Origin: Bacilli bacterium
GTDB taxonomy: Bacteria; Bacillota_I; Bacilli_A; RF39; UBA660
Direction: 5' to 3'
DNA: 64,000 nucleotides
Assembly (NCBI GenBank): GCA_017404385.1
Contig: JAFRCK010000014.1
Location: 82,588 to 146,587, forward strand
Shown here: positions 43,830-51,104 of the stretch, piece by piece
How the letters are laid out: the number at the start of each line of letters is the position of its first letter
How positions within the stretch are numbered: position 1 is the first letter of the stretch
The notes under the pieces: model-generated
Databases searched by the model: none
Seen by the model: the letters and a program-made list of their open reading frames with translations, nothing else
Told to the model about the DNA's origin: nothing
Position numbers and translations under genes: made by a program

Positions 43830-45803
43830 TCACATTTCTCTTTGTCTATCTTCCAAAGATATTTCTATCAAAGAATTTCTATTTTTCTTATTTATTTTTG
43901 TTTTATCTGATATTGCATTATAAAAGAAGTTTAATTCACTGCTTAATTCTTCTAATCCTTTTAAATCATTAGTTGAAAGTGGTGGTGCTAAATATAACTG
44001 TGCAACAGGTATATTATTCTCTTTTGTATATTCTACATTTGAATCAACCTTACCAAATATTTTTATAACTTCATTTATAATTGAAATTAGTTTAGTTTTT
44101 ATTTGTGATTCAGCAGTATCTATTTTTTGTTCTTGATTATTGTTGTTATTATTAAACTTTAACTGTTCTACTGTGAAATATGTATCAAATAATCTAGCAA
44201 GTGGTCTTACTTTTCTTTCAATGCAACCAGATTTATAACAACTAAATTTTTTATAAATAACTGTATCACGAAATATCGGATGACTTATTGTTGGAAGTAT
44301 TATTGTTTTATAATGTAATTGCTTTATCTCATCTGGTGTCATTAAATTTCTTGACATCAAACTTGTTCCTTTACTTCCATTATTATTCAAAAAACTCATC
44401 GAATAATTTAATGAAGAAGTTTCAATAGTTTTATTACCAAGTCTTTTTGAAATACTTTCAGCAGTTTCTTGTGTATTTGTTTTCAAATATGCAAGTCCAC
44501 AGTTATCTTGTATTATTTGACTAACTTCTTTTCCATATAAATTATCTAATTGAGCAAAACTTTGTAAAAAGAATTGAAAATACATACCTCTACTTCTTGC
44601 TACTGATACTATTGTTTCAATATCTTCAAGTGGTGGTGTATTTGCAAATTCATCTAATAAAAAAACAAGATCATAAGGTAATCTCTTGTTTGGTTGTGTA
44701 TTTGATAATAACACCAATGTTTTATATATTAATGAAACAATTATTGATATTAACGAATAATATATTTTTGATTCATCAGGAATACAACAATATAATACTG
44801 TTGGTTTCTTTCCTAATATATCAAATTCAAAATCAGAATTTGATGTAATATTCTCTACATTAATATCATCAAATAAACTCATTCTTTCATTAAATACACT
44901 CGTAATACTACGATAAGTATTCTCACTAGAAGAAATAACAGGAATTAATTTATCTTTACTTTTAAATCCATAAGGTTTTTCTTCTACATACTTTTTTAAG
45001 AGTTTTTGATTTTTATCAGTTAAAGAACTATTTTGAAATTTCTTAATAGATGATAATGTTATTTGTTCTCTTTTAATTTTTCCATCAGCATATTCTTCTA
45101 AAAACAAAGATATAAGACCATATAACAAATCACTAGCAGTATTATTCCAAAATGCTTCTTTTGCAGTTTTATCTTCCATAATTATTCTTGATATGGATTC
45201 AATTAACTGATTACACTCTGCTAAATGCTCTATTGATTTATTTTGATATTTTATTTTTTTCTTATTACTCTTTTCACTTTGTGCTAATTTTTCGTTTTTA
45301 CTAAATTGTTCATATTCACGAATAATTGGCTCTAATATATTTAAATGATTAGACAAACTTGGATTTCTAAAATCTAATGTTAAAATGTTATATCCATTAT
45401 CTTCAAACATTTTACTTGTAGTAGAAAATATCTCTCCTTTTGGATCAGTTATGAAAACACTTTGTTTTATTTTTGCAGTTGCAATAAAACTACATTGTGG
45501 AATTACTGCCGTTACTGATTTACCACTACCTGTTGATCCTAAATATATCCAATGAGGTGTTTCCATATCAAACCATACATATTTATTATTTTTAGAATAA
45601 TAAACTGGAAACCCACTTTTTTCAATATGACAAACTTCTTCTTTTTTGAATTTTTCATCTATTTCTTTTTTAGTTGCCCATCTTGCACTACCATGTTCAT
45701 TATTATTTTTTATCTTTTGTCTAGTTATAAGTGGCTCAATAAAATATAAAAATATAATTATTAAAGCTACTATAACTAAAATAACTATATACATTATTGG
45801 CAT
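43830..45803 (-). CDS. virD4: VirD4/TraG-type coupling protein
   Basis: A 657-residue type IV coupling protein that delivers the relaxase-DNA complex to the secretion channel. N-terminal membrane anchor at residues 4-24, Walker A GSTGSGKS at 89-96, Walker B VFLLDEFANTPP near 383, and SRGMYFQFFLQSFAQL after it. Start ATG at 45803 just after the upstream stop. It is followed at 16 bases by the large polyvalent protein gene. Normal length for Gram-positive VirD4 proteins. Confidence 0.93.
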   Translation of the reverse strand: MPIMYIVILVIVALIIIFLYFIEPLITRQKIKNNNEHGSARWATKKEIDEKFKKEEVCHIEKSGFPVYYSKNNKYVWFDMETPHWIYLGSTGSGKSVTAVIPQCSFIATAKIKQSVFITDPKGEIFSTTSKMFEDNGYNILTLDFRNPSLSNHLNILEPIIREYEQFSKNEKLAQSEKSNKKKIKYQNKSIEHLAECNQLIESISRIIMEDKTAKEAFWNNTASDLLYGLISLFLEEYADGKIKREQITLSSIKKFQNSSLTDKNQKLLKKYVEEKPYGFKSKDKLIPVISSSENTYRSITSVFNERMSLFDDINVENITSNSDFEFDILGKKPTVLYCCIPDESKIYYSLISIIVSLIYKTLVLLSNTQPNKRLPYDLVFLLDEFANTPPLEDIETIVSVARSRGMYFQFFLQSFAQLDNLYGKEVSQIIQDNCGLAYLKTNTQETAESISKRLGNKTIETSSLNYSMSFLNNNGSKGTSLMSRNLMTPDEIKQLHYKTIILPTISHPIFRDTVIYKKFSCYKSGCIERKVRPLARLFDTYFTVEQLKFNNNNNNQEQKIDTAESQIKTKLISIINEVIKIFGKVDSNVEYTKENNIPVAQLYLAPPLSTNDLKGLEELSSELNFFYNAISDKTKINKKNRNSLIEISLEDRQREM

Positions 45804-45805
45804 AA

Positions 45806-46201
45806 CTATCTATCCATTTCATCTTGTTCCATAGCAATTCTTACATCATCTAACATATCTTCATCTATTACTTTATAATCTTTAACTTCTGCATCTCCCA
45901 TTTGTAAACTTGCTAATCTATCAATTATATCGGCTCTTACATTTGGATCACATTTATTTAAAAATGGACCAAATGTTGTTAATATTGGATTATCAATAAG
46001 TGGATTATCAAATGAATAAACTTTTAAATCAGTTGATCCAAGTTTATCATTTATATCTACTATTACATCTGGTAAATCTTCATATCTAGCAACTATTTCT
46101 TCACTACCATTATCAATATAAACTAGTTTTTCATTACTCTCTAATAGTTGCTTTATTTCTTCTTCATTATACTGTTTTAGTAGTCCCTGATTCTCGTTCA
46201 T
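45806..46201 (-). CDS. Element protein of unknown function
   Basis: A 131-residue very acidic, soluble protein (LLESNEKLVYIDNGSEEIVA, LTTFGPFLNKCDPNVRADII, DRLASLQMGDAEVKDYKVID). No known family. The C-terminal tail reads DEMDR before the stop, a variant of the element's recurrent tail. It overlaps the previous gene's end by 35 bases and stops two bases before virD4, so expression is coupled. Confidence 0.6.
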   Translation of the reverse strand: MNENQGLLKQYNEEEIKQLLESNEKLVYIDNGSEEIVARYEDLPDVIVDINDKLGSTDLKVYSFDNPLIDNPILTTFGPFLNKCDPNVRADIIDRLASLQMGDAEVKDYKVIDEDMLDDVRIAMEQDEMDR

Positions 46202-46442
46202 TGTTTTCTTCCTCCTTAATAAGACTTTCTAAAAATGTTGTTTCATTTTTTAATGAAATAACTAACATCTTTAAACTTTCTTTTTCTAAATTACTTTTAG
46301 TATTTTTTATTCTAGTTTCATACTTACTAATATCTCTTGAATTATTCTTAATTCTATTTTTTATTTCAGATACTAAATCATTATATTTAGTAATTGTATT
46401 TTGCATATTAGCAAATTCAACATTTAATTTTGTAAAATCCAT
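46167..46442 (-). CDS. Small coiled-coil element protein
   Basis: A 91-residue helical protein, mostly coiled coil (YNDLVSEIKNRIKNNSRDIS, ESLIKEEENNERESGTTKTV). The ribosome-binding site GGAAAGGTAAGGTG lies in the last codons of the previous gene. The 3' end overlaps the following gene by 35 bases. No function recognised. Confidence 0.6.
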   Translation of the reverse strand: MDFTKLNVEFANMQNTITKYNDLVSEIKNRIKNNSRDISKYETRIKNTKSNLEKESLKMLVISLKNETTFLESLIKEEENNERESGTTKTV

Positions 46443-46451
46443 AATTACACC

Positions 46452-46790
46452 TTACCTTTCCATTTCTTCTTCAATGCAAAAATCGTAGTCGTCATTATCT
46501 ACTGCTTCAAGAATATCATTCCAACTAGCATCTTCCATTTTTTCTAATGATACATTATGTTCTACATAACATTCGGTTAAAAAATCACTTATTCTTGCTG
46601 ATGAAAATTTGTAATACTCATCTTTTAAATAAGCATAATGTGATAGTTCTTTAAGTCTTTCAATCTCATCATCACTTATTTCATAATCATTATTTCTTGC
46701 TATATCATATATAGAATCATATATAGCATAAACTGTTAAATTATTTTTATCTTCTCTTGATAGTCTTTTGTACATTTCTAATGTGTTCAC
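46452..46790 (-). CDS. Element protein of unknown function, tail EEEMER
   Basis: A 112-residue acidic protein starting at GTG 46790 (MNTLEMYKRLSREDKNNLTV), directly after GGAGGAAAATC. It is soluble and helical (ISDDEIERLKELSHYAYLKD). It overlaps a 47-residue membrane peptide gene at its start. It ends EEEMER, whose codons GAAATGGAAAGG form the ribosome-binding site of the next gene. Function unknown. Confidence 0.55.
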   Translation of the reverse strand: MNTLEMYKRLSREDKNNLTVYAIYDSIYDIARNNDYEISDDEIERLKELSHYAYLKDEYYKFSSARISDFLTECYVEHNVSLEKMEDASWNDILEAVDNDDYDFCIEEEMER

Positions 46791-46890
46791 GATTTTCCTC
46801 CTCTCTTGAACATCTACCTGATACTACACAAGCAGAGTAAATAAAAAGCAACAGGAATAATCCTATTGCACCAAATATAATTACTAACAT
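46747..46890 (-). CDS. 47-residue single-pass membrane peptide
   Basis: It starts MLVIIFGAIGLFLLLFIYSA, one membrane helix, and continues with a Cys-containing CVVSGRCSREEENREHIR and a basic tail. It overlaps the next gene by 44 bases in another frame. Small membrane peptides like this are common among transfer genes. The upstream ribosome-binding site is weak (AGGAAAAATAAT), but the hydrophobic segment is clear. Confidence 0.5.
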   Translation of the reverse strand: MLVIIFGAIGLFLLLFIYSACVVSGRCSREEENREHIRNVQKTIKRR

Positions 46891-46891
46891 A

Positions 46892-47098
46892 TTATTTTTC
46901 CTCACTTTTGTTATTTTTCTTCAAATTACTATATGTTGTTTTTAAATCTCTTGATGATGAATAAATTGATTTAACAACATCATCAATTTTCCAATAATGC
47001 TTTGGTAAATATTTTCTAGCATAAAAATATTCTTTGCATATTTTAGAAATATCACACACTATGTGATAAAGTTTAATTTCATCTTCTTCGTTTATCAT
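46892..47098 (-). CDS. Small element protein
   Basis: A 68-residue protein (MINEEDEIKLYHIVCDISK, YLPKHYWKIDDVVKSIYSS), mixed charge, soluble. AAAGGAG lies ahead of the ATG at 47098. It starts after the terminator at 47,122-47,147. No family recognised. It is one base from the following membrane peptide gene. Confidence 0.5.
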   Translation of the reverse strand: MINEEDEIKLYHIVCDISKICKEYFYARKYLPKHYWKIDDVVKSIYSSSRDLKTTYSNLKKNNKSEEK

Positions 47099-47121
47099 AA
47101 CATTCTCCTTTCATTGCATAA

Positions 47122-47147
47122 AAAAAGACCACATCAAATGGTCAAAC
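47122..47147 (-). terminator. Terminator within the transfer region
   Basis: GACCA TTTGATG TGGTC followed by seven T on minus, between the gene ending at 47154 and the gene starting at 47098. Confidence 0.7.
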
Positions 47148-47153
47148 TAATTT

Positions 47154-47384
47154 TTATTCTATTATTTGTATTCTATCTATATTTTCAACTAATGTTTCAT
47201 TATAGACAGTGAAGTTATTCATAGCATCTTTAAATGATGAATAAACTTTTTTTCTTGTTTGATATAACTCGGCATATACTTCAACACCTGTATCAACTTT
47301 TTTAATAATATATTCTAAACTAAATAGTTTAAATTTTACTTCATTAGAAGTATTAAACTTATTTTCTAATTCTTGATACCTCAA
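47154..47384 (-). CDS. Small element protein
   Basis: A 76-residue protein (MRYQELENKFNTSNEVKFKL, YAELYQTRKKVYSSFKDAMN) without membrane segment or known motif. It follows the relaxase gene at 38 bases and ends just before a terminator, so it closes the relaxase transcript. Confidence 0.5.
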   Translation of the reverse strand: MRYQELENKFNTSNEVKFKLFSLEYIIKKVDTGVEVYAELYQTRKKVYSSFKDAMNNFTVYNETLVENIDRIQIIE

Positions 47385-47422
47385 TATTGATCACCAACTT
47401 CTGTCTTAATTATACCATATTT

Positions 47423-48787
47423 TTACTTGCTTTTTTCATCATAATTAAATAGCTTACTAAATTCCTGTGATGCTTTTTCCATTTCATAATTTATATTTTT
47501 TAATGCCTTTTCCATTTTGTGCTTACTAGGAAATTTAGTAATACTACTATTACCTTTAAAATAATTATCTAATACAAACCTTCTTCTTTGTTTATCAGTA
47601 AATTTATTCTTTCTATCATTTTGATAAGCAACTTCTTGAATTAAATCTTCTATTGAAATACTCTGCTTATCATATTTAGTTTTAACTATCATAGATATAT
47701 GATTATATTTATATAAAGAATGATTAACTATTGCATTATAAATATAATTATCAATATATTCCTCTTTCTTATCAACAATACTATTCTTGTTTATTTCAGC
47801 CACTACATTATTATTCTCATTTAATGTATCAAAATATTCATTCAATTTTTGCAAATCTTTACTAATATCTTTTCTACTTGCATATAGAATTGATGTTTCA
47901 TCATTAAATAAATATTTCTTAATCTTTTTAGTTAAAAACTTTATTTCACTTCCTAACTTATCATTTTTAATTGAATTATATTTTACTTTTTTTGAAGATT
48001 GATTATTTTTTTCTCTATATTGTTTTAATAACTCTCCTAGTTTTAAAATATCTTCTTCAACATAAATCTCATTAATATTTTTCAAAGTAAAGTTTCTTTC
48101 TTTTGGATTAAAATATGATTTTAAATAATCTATATCTTCATTAGTCTTTTTAAGTAGTGGTGTGTAATATTTTTCTCTTTGAATAGCAAGATCCACTAAC
48201 CTTTTTAAATATCTTTGTTCATCAAGACTAATCTTACCTTTTCTTCTATAATTAATATTTTTATCACAATAAGAATAATTAGGTCTCTTTTCAATAAAAG
48301 CAAAATGTATATGAGGTTGATGTTTTCTATTTGTATGAATTGAAAAAACATAACTCATATTTTTAATATCCTTAAAACCACAATGCTTTAAAAATTGTGG
48401 CATTATTTCTTTTGCCATCTTTTGTTCAAGAGTTTTTATATCTATGTTTTCATCAAGATATTCTCTCTTAAAACTTAAAATACCTTTCCATAAATTAGAG
48501 TTCTCAATATATTTTTTATAATCATTTTTAATTTTTACTATATCTTTTTTAGTAGCATAGTTTCCATTTTCTAAAATTAAATTATAATTTTCATCTCTTG
48601 TATGTCCCATATAATATTCAAACATACCAACAGTTTTTTTCTTTTCGTTAGAAAAGTAATCAACCATATCATCTACATCTTTTAATCTATCATTCTTATA
48701 ATTTGAAGAAGTATTTTTATTATCTCTACAATTTAATGCTAAACAATATTTACTTTTAAATACAACATTGGGACTTTTCTTACTCAT
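47423..48787 (-). CDS. mobL: Relaxase, MobP2/MobL family
   Basis: The relaxase nicks one strand at oriT and stays bound to its 5' end during transfer. The 454-residue protein has the N-terminal WKGILSFKREYL, the metal-binding three-His motif in FSIHTNRKHQPHIHFAFIEK (about residues 150-165) and NYRRKGKISLDEQRYLKRLV. The catalytic Tyr cannot be assigned by eye; candidates lie in the first 70 residues. Its start overlaps the RHH gene by eight bases. Together with the RHH and HTH genes it forms a relaxosome set next to the oriT candidate. Confidence 0.88.
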   Translation of the reverse strand: MSKKSPNVVFKSKYCLALNCRDNKNTSSNYKNDRLKDVDDMVDYFSNEKKKTVGMFEYYMGHTRDENYNLILENGNYATKKDIVKIKNDYKKYIENSNLWKGILSFKREYLDENIDIKTLEQKMAKEIMPQFLKHCGFKDIKNMSYVFSIHTNRKHQPHIHFAFIEKRPNYSYCDKNINYRRKGKISLDEQRYLKRLVDLAIQREKYYTPLLKKTNEDIDYLKSYFNPKERNFTLKNINEIYVEEDILKLGELLKQYREKNNQSSKKVKYNSIKNDKLGSEIKFLTKKIKKYLFNDETSILYASRKDISKDLQKLNEYFDTLNENNNVVAEINKNSIVDKKEEYIDNYIYNAIVNHSLYKYNHISMIVKTKYDKQSISIEDLIQEVAYQNDRKNKFTDKQRRRFVLDNYFKGNSSITKFPSKHKMEKALKNINYEMEKASQEFSKLFNYDEKSK

Positions 48788-49109
48788 TGAAATTATCCTT
48801 ATTATTTAATATTTCATTAAGGCACTTATCTTCACTAATATCAGCGTTAGATAAATAACCAAAGTTAGCAAAATGTTGTTGTGATAATTTAAAATGCTTA
48901 TATTGTCTTTTAGAAATCTTTTCAAGATAATCAATTATGATTTGTAATTTATCGTTTAATTCTTTTAGATAATTTATTTCTTTTGGCTCATTAATATATT
49001 TTTCTACTACTGCATTAATAACTTTATTTGTAGAAGTAGAGTTTTCTTTTGCTACAAGAAATAATCTATCATAAACATAATCTTCAACTCTTACTGTTAC
49101 CTTTTTCAT
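48780..49109 (-). CDS. RHH-type relaxosome accessory protein (MobC-like)
   Basis: A 109-residue protein whose first 45 residues (KKVTVRVEDYVYDRLFLVAK, TSTNKVINAVVEKYI) look like a ribbon-helix-helix DNA-binding domain. A C-terminal helix and tail follow. Position between the HTH gene and the relaxase gene, with overlaps on both sides, points to a relaxosome role. It may bind the 13-bp repeats at the oriT candidate (inference). Confidence 0.65.
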   Translation of the reverse strand: MKKVTVRVEDYVYDRLFLVAKENSTSTNKVINAVVEKYINEPKEINYLKELNDKLQIIIDYLEKISKRQYKHFKLSQQHFANFGYLSNADISEDKCLNEILNNKDNFNE

Positions 49110-49467
49110 TTTCTACTCTCACTACAATATAAGTTGATAAACTTTTTTTATCAGAACAATTATCTATTGCTTTATAAGTAAATTCATTTTTATTTGTAAA
49201 ATAATCTTCTCCAAACTTTTTATATTTCTTAACCCAAGAACAAATTCTTTTTTGTGGTGTTCTATCATCAAGTATATTCATATCAAATCCACCTGCTACA
49301 AAAATTTGTCTTGCTGTTTTAGAAGTATCAGATAATTTTTCTTTAACTGCCCACAGTTTAAAACTATCTTTATAAACTATATGACATTTATTTCTTATTC
49401 TCTCAACATTAGAATTACCTAATAATATTTTAATTTCAGCATCATTATAAACTCGTATCTTATTCAT
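49084..49467 (-). CDS. HTH-domain protein of the relaxosome region
   Basis: A 127-residue basic protein. The middle region (TARQIFVAGGFDMNILDDRT, RICSWVKKYKKFGEDYF) resembles the helix-turn-helix of transposase- or element-type proteins. The start ATG at 49467 lies in the last codons of the upstream RHH gene with GAGTGAAG before it. The context suggests DNA binding at the transfer origin. No exact family is recognised. Confidence 0.55.
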   Translation of the reverse strand: MNKIRVYNDAEIKILLGNSNVERIRNKCHIVYKDSFKLWAVKEKLSDTSKTARQIFVAGGFDMNILDDRTPQKRICSWVKKYKKFGEDYFTNKNEFTYKAIDNCSDKKSLSTYIVVRVENEKGNSKS

Positions 49468-49669
49468 TATCTTCACTCTCACTTTTTATAATTTCATTTT
49501 GTCTTTCATAATACTTATCAAATTTTTCAAGATAAGTGTTATAACCAATATCTAATAAATAAGTTAACATTTTATTAAAACTTAAAGTGTTTTTAACTGC
49601 TAATAGTTCTATTCTAGTTTTTAAATTATTATCAATTCTAATTGTTGTTCTTACTAAACCTCTAATCAA
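49460..49669 (-). CDS. Small ribbon-helix-helix protein
   Basis: A 69-residue protein with an Arc/MetJ-like pattern (VRTTIRIDNNLKTRIELLAV, NTLSFNKMLTYLLDIGYNTY), where the TTIRID strand and the following helices form the RHH fold. AAAGGAGAATGTAAATTG stands before the start codon. First gene of the relaxosome group, right next to the structured region at 49,690-49,945. Confidence 0.7.
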   Translation of the reverse strand: MIRGLVRTTIRIDNNLKTRIELLAVKNTLSFNKMLTYLLDIGYNTYLEKFDKYYERQNEIIKSESEDNE

Positions 49670-49695
49670 TTTACATTCTCCTTTCTTAAATTATG

Positions 49696-49708
49696 AGTAG
49701 CCACTTTC
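49696..49708 (-). repeat. 13-bp repeat GAAAGTGGCTACT, inverted copy
   Basis: Exact reverse complement of the copies at 49865 and 49931. Confidence 0.85.
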
Positions 49709-49864
49709 TACATTTTTTAGGTATTTTTCATAATAAAAATATTGCATATTTTTAATGGGCATAAGGAGAACGACACCATAATTCCATTTATTCCTTATAA
49801 AACAAGGATAAATTGGTGGTGTCTTACTATTTTTGCACTTGCAAAAATGACCACTTTTTCATTA

Positions 49865-49877
49865 GAAAGTGGCTACT
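49865..49877 (+). repeat. 13-bp repeat GAAAGTGGCTACT, direct copy 1
   Basis: Identical to the copy at 49931-49943, 66 bases apart; partly inside the CCACTTT/AAAGTGG hairpin. Confidence 0.85.
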
Positions 49878-49930
49878 CCATATTCAAAATACCTTTAATA
49901 TCAATAAATTGTGTGGCTATCTTTTTACTT

Positions 49931-49943
49931 GAAAGTGGCTACT
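49931..49943 (+). repeat. 13-bp repeat GAAAGTGGCTACT, direct copy 2
   Basis: Identical to the copy at 49865-49877. Confidence 0.85.
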
Positions 49944-49989
49944 TTGTTAAAATAACCTCTTTTTATGTGCTTCCACTACTTTTAAAAAA

Positions 49990-50922
49990 CTATTGAATAA
50001 TATAATCATTATCATCATAAAGAGTATTATTAGGTGTTTGTAAATCTAAATGATAGTGTGGGCTTTTTAAGTTAAAATCTATTAACTGCATACCATCTAT
50101 TTTTTCTCTATTTGAGTTTTCTACTTGATAATGCAAATGATTTCCTGTTGAATGTCCTGTTGTTCCAACACTTGCAACTTCTGTCCAATGATGGACTTTG
50201 TCCCCAACTTTTACCTTTGCACTATTTGGATAAAGATGTGCAAACACAACATAGTATGTTTCATCATAATCTTCATCACATTTAATAGTTATTAAGTTTC
50301 CTACATTGTTTCCACTCTGATCGTATGGAACATTTTCATTTTGAGTAAACCTAACTTTCTCAACTGTTCCACTACAAACTGAATAAACAGGAGTTTGAGC
50401 AGGTGCTGCTAAATCCCAACCACCATGAACATTACTCTCTCCATAAATAACTCTTTGTTCATTAAAAAAACTTGTTACTGTAAAGTTCCGATCTAATGGT
50501 AAATTAAAATGTCCTGTACTTACTTCTAAGTATTCTTTGTTCTCAGCAATACTATTTTCAGTACATACTGTCATATTTTTTACTCTCTGATCTTCACATA
50601 CTACATTAATTTCTTTTGCATTTTTTTGTTCTTTGTTTTGATTCATTGTATATAAACCATCTAATGTTAAACTTGTATCTTCCAAATGAAAATATAAAAG
50701 TCTTTGAAGTGGTACATATCCATCTTTTAAATATTTATTAACTGCACTTATGTAAGCATCTGCATATTCTGCATTGTCCTGAACTTTTTCTTTTGTAAGT
50801 TTAGTTCCAAAAAAATCAAATATCATAAGTACACATATCAATATAACCATAGCAAAAGCTATTGTTAAGATAGAACTACTACCAATTATTTTTAAAAAAA
50901 GATTTTTCTTTTTCTTCTTCAT
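49990..50922 (-). CDS. Conjugation-associated M23 peptidoglycan hydrolase
   Basis: A 310-residue secreted or membrane-anchored hydrolase. It has a membrane helix at about residues 13-36, a spacer, then an M23 (LytM) domain with HGGWDLAAP near residue 165, FAHLYPNSAKVKVGD and the metal-site HLHYQV near 260. It would open peptidoglycan for the transfer channel (VirB1-like role). It overlaps the preceding 60-residue gene by one base. Confidence 0.88.
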   Translation of the reverse strand: MKKKKKNLFLKIIGSSSILTIAFAMVILICVLMIFDFFGTKLTKEKVQDNAEYADAYISAVNKYLKDGYVPLQRLLYFHLEDTSLTLDGLYTMNQNKEQKNAKEINVVCEDQRVKNMTVCTENSIAENKEYLEVSTGHFNLPLDRNFTVTSFFNEQRVIYGESNVHGGWDLAAPAQTPVYSVCSGTVEKVRFTQNENVPYDQSGNNVGNLITIKCDEDYDETYYVVFAHLYPNSAKVKVGDKVHHWTEVASVGTTGHSTGNHLHYQVENSNREKIDGMQLIDFNLKSPHYHLDLQTPNNTLYDDNDYIIQ

Positions 50923-51104
50923 TATTTATATTTATAGAAAAGAGAAGAATAATAATTCTCCCCTTTACCTATAATCTCCAACAATTTTTCTTTTGAAATT
51001 AAGTCTAACAAAAAATCCATAAATGATTCGTTAGGATCATCAAACTCATCAAAATATATTTTTTTGAATTTGTTTCTTAATTGCCTAACTGTTAATTGTT
51101 TCAT
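50922..51104 (-). CDS. Small element protein
   Basis: A 60-residue protein (MKQLTVRQLRNKFKKIYFDE, FDDPNESFMDFLLDLISKEK). Its ATG overlaps the stop of virB4 (ATGA) and its stop overlaps the hydrolase start, so it is clearly in the operon. Function unknown. Confidence 0.55.
   Translation of the reverse strand: MKQLTVRQLRNKFKKIYFDEFDDPNESFMDFLLDLISKEKLLEIIGKGENYYSSLFYKYK

Larger units (their letters stand above)
49696..49943. other. oriT: Candidate origin of transfer (oriT), structured repeat region
   Basis: This is the longest non-coding stretch in the transfer region (49,670-49,989). It holds a large hairpin at 49772-49823 (GACACC ... GGTGTC with inner ATTTAT-CCTT / AAGG-ATAAAT), a hairpin ATTTTTGC/GCAAAAAT at 49829-49848, a hairpin CCACTTT/AAAGTGG at 49851-49872, and three copies of a 13-bp repeat. 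It lies between the relaxosome genes and the secretion genes, where oriT is often found. The nick site is not determined. Confidence 0.6.

Noticed and set aside
49696-49943. CRISPR array
   Set aside because: The 13-bp repeats are too few, too short and in both orientations; no cas gene is present anywhere in the window.
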